64,000 nt of DNA. It comes from DATFQE01 sp963733845. GTDB lineage: Bacteria > Actinomycetota > Thermoleophilia > Gaiellales > Gaiellaceae. Both the position numbers and the translations under genes were made by a program. This document shows positions 59,494-64,000 of the stretch, in pieces; the first letter of the stretch is position 1; each line of letters starts with the position of its first letter. Location of the stretch: the NCBI GenBank assembly GCA_963733845.1, contig CAVTEM010000006.1, forward strand, positions 62,001 to 126,000. The letters are read 5' to 3'. The notes below the pieces were generated by a model that saw only the letters and a program-made list of their open reading frames with translations, did not search any database and had not been told where the DNA came from.

Positions 59494-60213
59494 CTACATC
59501 ACGACGACTGCTGTCGCGCTGGAGACGGCGGTCACCAAGCCGAGCGTGTTCGTGGCGGTGACGGCGACGCGGATCGTCGAGCCGACGTCGCTCACGTTGA
59601 CGGTGTAGACCTGAGCGGTCGCGAGGGGAATCGCAATGCAGTTCGCTGCGCTCGCATCGCAGCGTTGCCACTGGTAGGTGATCCTCGGAGTGGGGGCTCC
59701 CGTCCAGGTGCCGGGGCCGGCGGTCAGGGTTTGGCCGGGTTGCGCGATGCCGGAGATAGTGGGCGAACTGGTGTTAGCCGGGAGCAAAGGGCGAGACGCA
59801 GTCCACTTGACGACGCGCCCGCGACAGATGGCTCGATCAGCGAGAACGCCTGACGCTGCAGAGCCCGCAACGCGGCCCCGAAAAAACGACCCCGGCCCAC
59901 TAGGAACGTTGATGCGTCCACCACGCACCCTCCACGGCCTGTCTACAAAGTCGGCGGTGACAGAGCCCGTCGCGCGTCCCGGACACCCATCGCGTGCGAC
60001 AAACGTGAAGCCGATCTCCCGCAGGGCTTTCCTACTGGCCGTGAGCGTGAAGCAGACCGCTCCGCCTCCGGCGGTCTTGCCGGAGTAACGAATGCCCGAC
60101 TTCTTGCAGAGCTTTGCGAGCGCGAGCGACGGGGACGACGGACTGGTCGCCGCACCAGGGACTGTGACGGCTGCGACCGCTAGCACCGCGAGTACGACTG
60201 TGACCTGCTTCAT
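59494..60213 (-). CDS. Secreted protein with Ig-like wall repeat
   Basis: 239 aa. Signal peptide MKQVTVVLAVLAVAAVTVPGAAT. A first domain with four cysteines (KLCKKSG, GAVCFTLT, RDGCPGRAT, AICRGRVVKW) that could form two disulphides. The C-terminal 85 residues are one Ig-like repeat: PTISGIAQPGQTLTAGPGTW, ITYQWQRCDASAANCIAI, YTVNVSDVGSTIRVAVTATN. This repeat type is abundant in secreted proteins of Thermoleophilia, from memory. Extracellular location and binding role inferred; partner unknown. Confidence 0.72.
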   Translation of the reverse strand: MKQVTVVLAVLAVAAVTVPGAATSPSSPSLALAKLCKKSGIRYSGKTAGGGAVCFTLTASRKALREIGFTFVARDGCPGRATGSVTADFVDRPWRVRGGRINVPSGPGSFFRGRVAGSAASGVLADRAICRGRVVKWTASRPLLPANTSSPTISGIAQPGQTLTAGPGTWTGAPTPRITYQWQRCDASAANCIAIPLATAQVYTVNVSDVGSTIRVAVTATNTLGLVTAVSSATAVVVM

Positions 60214-60279
60214 CCACTGACCTCGGACGGAGGCACAAGCGACTGCTCAACGCCCTTTTACCACGTTCCAACACCGGCT

Positions 60280-60485
60280 TCAACGTCGCTGGAACTCGCC
60301 CCGCGCCCGCTCGTCGGCCTTGAGCTGCTCGCGCGCTTCGTCGACGGTTCGGCGTCGGCCTCGGGCTCTCCGTCGACGTCGGTTGCGATGGAGCGCCACT
60401 GGCCGCGGCCACGCCATTCCTGTTCGTAAATCGCTGAGTAATGCCAAGGGGAATAGCGACGAGCCGAGCGCCGCGGCACTAGCAT
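60280..60485 (-). CDS. Small polar protein of unknown function (frameshifted)
   Basis: About 68 aa in two frames. First MLVPRRSARRYSPWHYSAIYE and QEWRGRGQWRSIATDVDGEPEADAE; near 60350 a one-base deletion-type shift, then TVDEAREQLKADERARGEFQRR to a TGA at 60280-60282. Aromatic-rich start, charged helical end. The reading on both sides of the shift is clearly protein-like, while the surrounding 300 bp have no other gene. The start is uncertain (upstream codons are also open). Family not recognised. Confidence 0.45.
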
Positions 60486-60544
60486 CTCGGGACCCGGCCC
60501 GACCTTGAACCTACGCCCGCGGCGCCAGCCGGCTAGTGGCCGAA

Positions 60545-60790
60545 ACGGACACCGCCGGGCCGCTCGAGCTCGAGCGGGAGCTGCTCGCCGGCGGCGATGA
60601 CGTCTACCTCGCCGATCGTCGCGACCTGGGAGGAGCGCGCCGGCAGGCTCGACCACGCCTGGGCACTGGCGATCCTCGCGCGGAGCCGCGGGCTGCTGCT
60701 CGCGGCCGAGCTCACACACCACCTCGCCGCGGGGATCGGGGACATCCGGCTAAGCGAGCGAGAGCTTGTGCGCCCGTCTCGAGGCGCACA
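60545..60790 (+). pseudogene. Remnant of a LuxR/ATPase regulator paralogue
   Basis: 60624-60706 repeats 63027-63109 of the intact-length regulator with about 93% identity (it encodes TWEERAGRLDHAWALAILARSRGLL). It is joined directly to 60705-60731, which resembles the 3' end at 63512-63537 (ELTHHLAA versus ELAHLLAA). The stretch of about 400 bp that lies between these two in the full gene, including the helix-turn-helix, is missing, and no N-terminal ATPase region precedes it. I infer an old tandem copy reduced by deletion. Nothing else is recognised up to the next ATG. Confidence 0.65.
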
Positions 60791-60792
60791 GT

Positions 60793-63548
60793 ATGGGGAG
60801 CGTGTCCGTCGCGACCCGGCACCTCGTCGGTCGAAAAGAAGAGCTCGAAACGATCGTTCGGCTTCTCGACGCGGCTGAGCCGCGTCCCGGCGCCGTCGTG
60901 CTGACGGGCGAGGCAGGCATCGGCAAGACGACCCTGTGGCTGGCCGGCATCGACGCCGCGGCCGCCGGCGGGTACCGGATCATGTCCTCTCGACCCTCGG
61001 AGGCCGAGACCAAGTTCTCGTTGGCGGTTTTGGCCGACCTCCTCGGCGATACCGCGACGATGTCCTTCCCGAGCTGCCGCCGATCCAGCGGCGGGCGCTC
61101 GAGGCCGCCTTGCTGCTCGGGGAGTCGGAGTTCCACGCCGACGACCGCGCCGTGGCTGCCGCCTTCCTGGAGGCGTTGCGACTGCTGGCCCGTGACAGTC
61201 CCCTCTGCCTCGCGGTCGACGATGTCCAGTGGCTGGACGCGGCGTCCCTCGCCGCGCTTCGCTACGCGCTGGCCCGGTTGCAGGACGAGCCGGTCGTCGC
61301 CCTTCTGGCGGTCCGCGGCGAAGTACCCGAGTGGCTTCGCCGCGCCTTCCCCGAGGAACGGCTACAGAGGGTCGAGGTCGCCGGGCTGAGCCTGGGCGCG
61401 ACCCACGAGCTGCTGCGTGCCCGCCTCGACGCGAACTTCCCGCGCCCGACGTTGATCAGGCTTTGGGAGACCTCGCGCGGTAACCCCTTCTTCGCGCTCG
61501 AGCTCGCAAGCGCACTCGAGCGCAGAGGCGGCACGCTCGCACCCGGCGAGGAGCTCCCGATCCCCACCGACCTCGACGAGCTCTTGCGCGTTCGCATCGA
61601 CGGCCTCGGCCCCGCGGCGCTCGAGGTCGCACACACTGTCGCGGCGTTCGCCGACCCGACCGTCGCCCTCGTGGAAAGAGCACTTGGCGCTCGCTGCGAC
61701 GATGGGCTCGCCGGGGCGCTCGACGCGAGGATCCTCGAGCTCGACGGCGAGCAGCTTCGATTCACGCATCCGCTGCTCGGTTCTGCGGTCGCCGCACGCC
61801 AGACGCCCGCGCGCCGCCGGTCTCGCCATGCACGGCTGGTCGAGGTCGCCCCGTCCGCGGAGGAACGAGCGCGGCACCTCGCCCTCGCAACGGTCGGGCC
61901 CGACGGCGATGCCGCGGCGACCCTCGAGGAGCCGCCCGAGCAGCGCATGGCCGCGGGGCACCAACAGCGGCCGCCGAACTCGCTGAGCAAGCGTTGAGGC
62001 TGACGCCGCCCGCGAACGACGACGACGCACGTCGACGAATCCTCATCGCCGCCGACATGCACCGCGCTGCCGGAGACCCCGGTCGAGCGATCGCCTTGCT
62101 CGGGCGAGCGCGCGCGGCCGCTGCCCCGGGCGTCGAGCGGGCCGCGGTCCTTGTTCAGCTTGCCGACGCTCAAGCGGGTCCTCGAGAGGCGGAAGCTCTC
62201 TGCCGCGAGGCGCTCGCCGAGGCGGAAGGGAACGATGCGCTCGAGGCCACGGTTCACCTCAGGCTCGCCGCTTTGATCCGCTGGGACGGGCCGTCGAGCG
62301 CGGGATCACTCACGCCGAGCTGGCCGTCCGCGCCGCCTCGCGCACCGAGGACGTCCCACTCAGGTGTCGCGCGCTTGCGGTCCAGGCGGCCTGCTGTACT
62401 TCGCCGCCGGACATGGGATTCCGCGCGCCGAGATGGAGGAGGCGCTCGCACTCGAGCGGGCGCTTCCCGAGGGCCCTCTTCTGGACGGACCGACCGGGAT
62501 CCTCTGCTACCAACTGGCGTGGTCGGCCGATGTCGGCGCGGCACGGAGGCTTCTCGGCGAGCTCGGTGATGTGCTCAAGGCGCGGAACGATCCCGTCGTC
62601 GATGCGTGGAGACTCTGGCATCTGGCCTTCATCGAATGGCGGGCAGGGAACTGGGAGGAGGCCGACCGTTACGCGGCCGGCACGTTGGACCTTATGTCGC
62701 AACTCGGCCGCCCGATGACAGCGGCCGACGAGCTTCCGGCTGTCATAGTCGCCGCTCACCGCGGGCAGATCTGCGAGGCACGCTCTCAGGCTCAAGGCGC
62801 GCTCGCCCGAGCTGAGGCTGAGGGGTTTCGAATCCTCCATGGTTGGGTGCTCGGCTTCATCGAGCTCTCGTTGGGCGACCCGACGGCGGCGCTCGGGCAT
62901 CTTCGTCGATCGCACGAGCCTGGCGACTCGCTCATGCACGAGCCCGGAATGCGTCTGGAGCTGGGCGATCTGCTCGAAGCGCTGATCGCGACCGGGGAGC
63001 TCGACGAGGCCGCCGAGGTCATCGTGACCTGGGAGGAGCGCGCCCGCAGGCTCGACCGCGCCTGGGCGCTCGCGATCCTCGCGCGGAGCCGCGGGCTCCT
63101 GTTCGCGGCGCGCGGCGAGTTCGAGAACGCCTTCGCGAGCTTCGAGCTTGCTCTCGCCGAGCATGCTCGCAGCACTGATCCCTTCCACCACGCGCGCACG
63201 CTGCTCGCCCTCGGGCGAACACAACGGCGCGCCAAGAAGCGAAGCGCCGCCCGCACGACGCTCGAGGACGCGCTCGCACGCTTCGAACGGCTCGGCGCGC
63301 CGCTCTGGGCCGACCAGACGCGTGCGGAACTCGCCCGCATCGGCGGGCGCGCACCCTCCGGCGCCGAGCTGACCGAGGCGGAGTCCCGGATCGCCGCGCT
63401 CGTCGCCGAAGGCAGCACCAACCGCGAGGTCGCAGCCGCCCTCTTCCTGACCGTGCACTCCGTGGAGACGGCGCTGACGCGCGTCTACCGCAAGCTCGGC
63501 GTCCGCTCCCGCGCGGAACTCGCACACCTCCTCGCCGCAAAGACCTGA
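60793..63548 (+). CDS. Large ATPase LuxR-family regulator, LAL/MalT-like (four frameshifts)
   Basis: About 915 aa if joined. N-terminal AAA/NB domain: HLVGRKEELETIVRLLDAAE, Walker A VLTGEAGIGKTTLWLAG, Walker B-like LAVDDVQWLDAASL. Middle: TPR-like helices (LRLTPPANDDDARRRI; VTWEERARRLDRAWALAILA). C-terminus: LuxR helix-turn-helix LTEAESRIAALVAEGSTNREVAAALFLTVHSVETALTRVYRKLGV. The frame moves near 61055, 61935, 62290 and 62385, each time in the opposite sense to the shifts elsewhere in the window. It could be a pseudogene, though all motifs survive. It precedes a secreted haloperoxidase-like gene. Confidence 0.8.
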
Positions 63549-63625
63549 GGTTTCCAGCTTTCGCCGCGGCGCGTGCGCGGCGAGCCTCTTCCGTAGGGAA
63601 ATCCGGGGTCGAGGAGGAAGCACTC

Positions 63626-64000
63626 ATGAAGCTAAGAATCAGTCTCGCCGCGACGATCGCACTGGTCGCGGTGCTCGCGCTGGGGCCGACCGCGTCGTCG
63701 TCGGCGCCCGGCGAGAACGCCGTCCTGCACTGGAGCGGCGTCGCCGCGAATGCAATCGTCGTCGGACGGGCGCCCGCCAGCAGCGCTGTGCTCGGCGGCA
63801 TGGTCAACGGTGCGACGTACGACGCCGTCGCCTCCATCGAGGGCGGTCTCGAACCGTTTGCAACGCGTGTGACGGCACCCCCCGGTGCGTCCGCGGATGC
63901 GGCCGTGGCGCAGGCGGCAAGGGACGTGCTCGTCGCCCGTGTGCCGGGACAGGCGGCAACCGTCCAGGCCGAATACGTCGCGTACATGGCGACGATTCCG
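63626..64000 (+). CDS. Secreted vanadium haloperoxidase/PAP2-like protein (3' end outside window)
   Basis: First 125 residues only. Good ribosome site GAGGAGG 8 nt before the ATG. Signal peptide MKLRISLAATIALVAVLALG followed by TASSSA. The mature part ENAVLHWSGVAANAIVVGR, SAVLGGMVNGATYDAVASIEGGLEPF matches the N-terminal helical region of secreted actinobacterial vanadium-dependent haloperoxidase-like proteins. The phosphate/vanadate-binding residues would be in the missing C-terminal part, so enzymatic activity cannot be judged. An 80-bp gap separates it from the regulator upstream. Confidence 0.65.
   Translation, partial: MKLRISLAATIALVAVLALGPTASSSAPGENAVLHWSGVAANAIVVGRAPASSAVLGGMVNGATYDAVASIEGGLEPFATRVTAPPGASADAAVAQAARDVLVARVPGQAATVQAEYVAYMATIP

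Noticed and set aside
1..64000. CRISPR array, insertion sequence, prophage or integrase
   Set aside because: No array of equally spaced repeats, no transposase or recombinase motifs and no terminal inverted repeats were found in either strand.

Overview
The window is GC-rich DNA of roughly 70% G+C from one bacterial chromosome. Gene content and order point to the phylum Actinomycetota. The string tlyA-nadK-recN-steA-steB-pyrG is the order known from Mycobacterium (Rv1694-Rv1699). A secreted protein with an Ig-like cell-wall repeat of a kind I associate with Thermoleophilia (Gaiella/Solirubrobacter), GTG starts, and -10 boxes placed 6-9 nt before start codons agree with a Thermoleophilia-like actinobacterium. 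That class assignment is inference. There is no phage, plasmid, CRISPR array or rRNA. Many genes carry single-base frameshifts, almost all of the same sign, so the sequence probably contains assembly indels.

Layout. 1-8.8 kb, mostly minus strand: DNA repair (mutM), nucleoside salvage (deoB, a methyltransferase, pdp), alanine dehydrogenase, an aldo/keto reductase, a DUF3866 protein and an M20 peptidase. 8.8-17 kb, minus: pyrG, a two-domain glycosyltransferase, steB, steA, recN, nadK, tlyA. A frameshifted acetyltransferase (plus) separates this from a long minus-strand housekeeping block (17.6-31.5 kb): alaS, ruvX, mltG, the shikimate genes aroE-aroC-aroKB-aroQ, an M24 peptidase, efp, a carboxyltransferase/biotin-carrier fusion, accC, nusB, xseB and a prenyl synthase. 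31.5-39.3 kb: small hydrolases, a flavin monooxygenase, a TPR/LuxR regulator, sigB-rsbW-mnmA, a structured intergenic region, an RlpA-like protein and a membrane protein. 39.4-43 kb: aspS-hisS-thiolesterase. 43-50.6 kb: histidine catabolism (hutH, small membrane protein, hutU, hutI; ftcD nearby) plus an MFS carrier. 50.7-57.9 kb, plus: a methyltransferase, a uracil-DNA glycosylase-like protein, a heterodimeric ABC exporter, membrane proteins and an HD phosphohydrolase. 57.9-64 kb: tRNA-Gln, a lipoprotein, an aquaporin, tRNA-Glu, a secreted Ig-like protein, the remnant of a LuxR/ATPase regulator followed by a full but frameshifted copy, and the start of a secreted haloperoxidase-like protein.

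Most operons are translationally coupled through 1-4 nt ATGA/GTGA overlaps. The histidine genes form a full route from histidine to glutamate via formiminoglutamate. The shikimate genes cover five consecutive steps from DAHP to chorismate, apart from EPSP synthase (aroA).

The most unusual points are listed here. (1) A pyruvate-carboxylase-type carboxyltransferase domain has lost all four metal ligands and is fused to an AccB-like biotin carrier beside accC. (2) A GT2 plus MraY/WecA-like fusion sits inside the steAB division cluster. (3) An 11-bp-phased CGGCAC repeat occurs in four intergenic regions. (4) Two divergent gene pairs are separated by only 17-18 bp and share a symmetric -10 box. 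(5) A strongly structured intergenic region lies upstream of mnmA.
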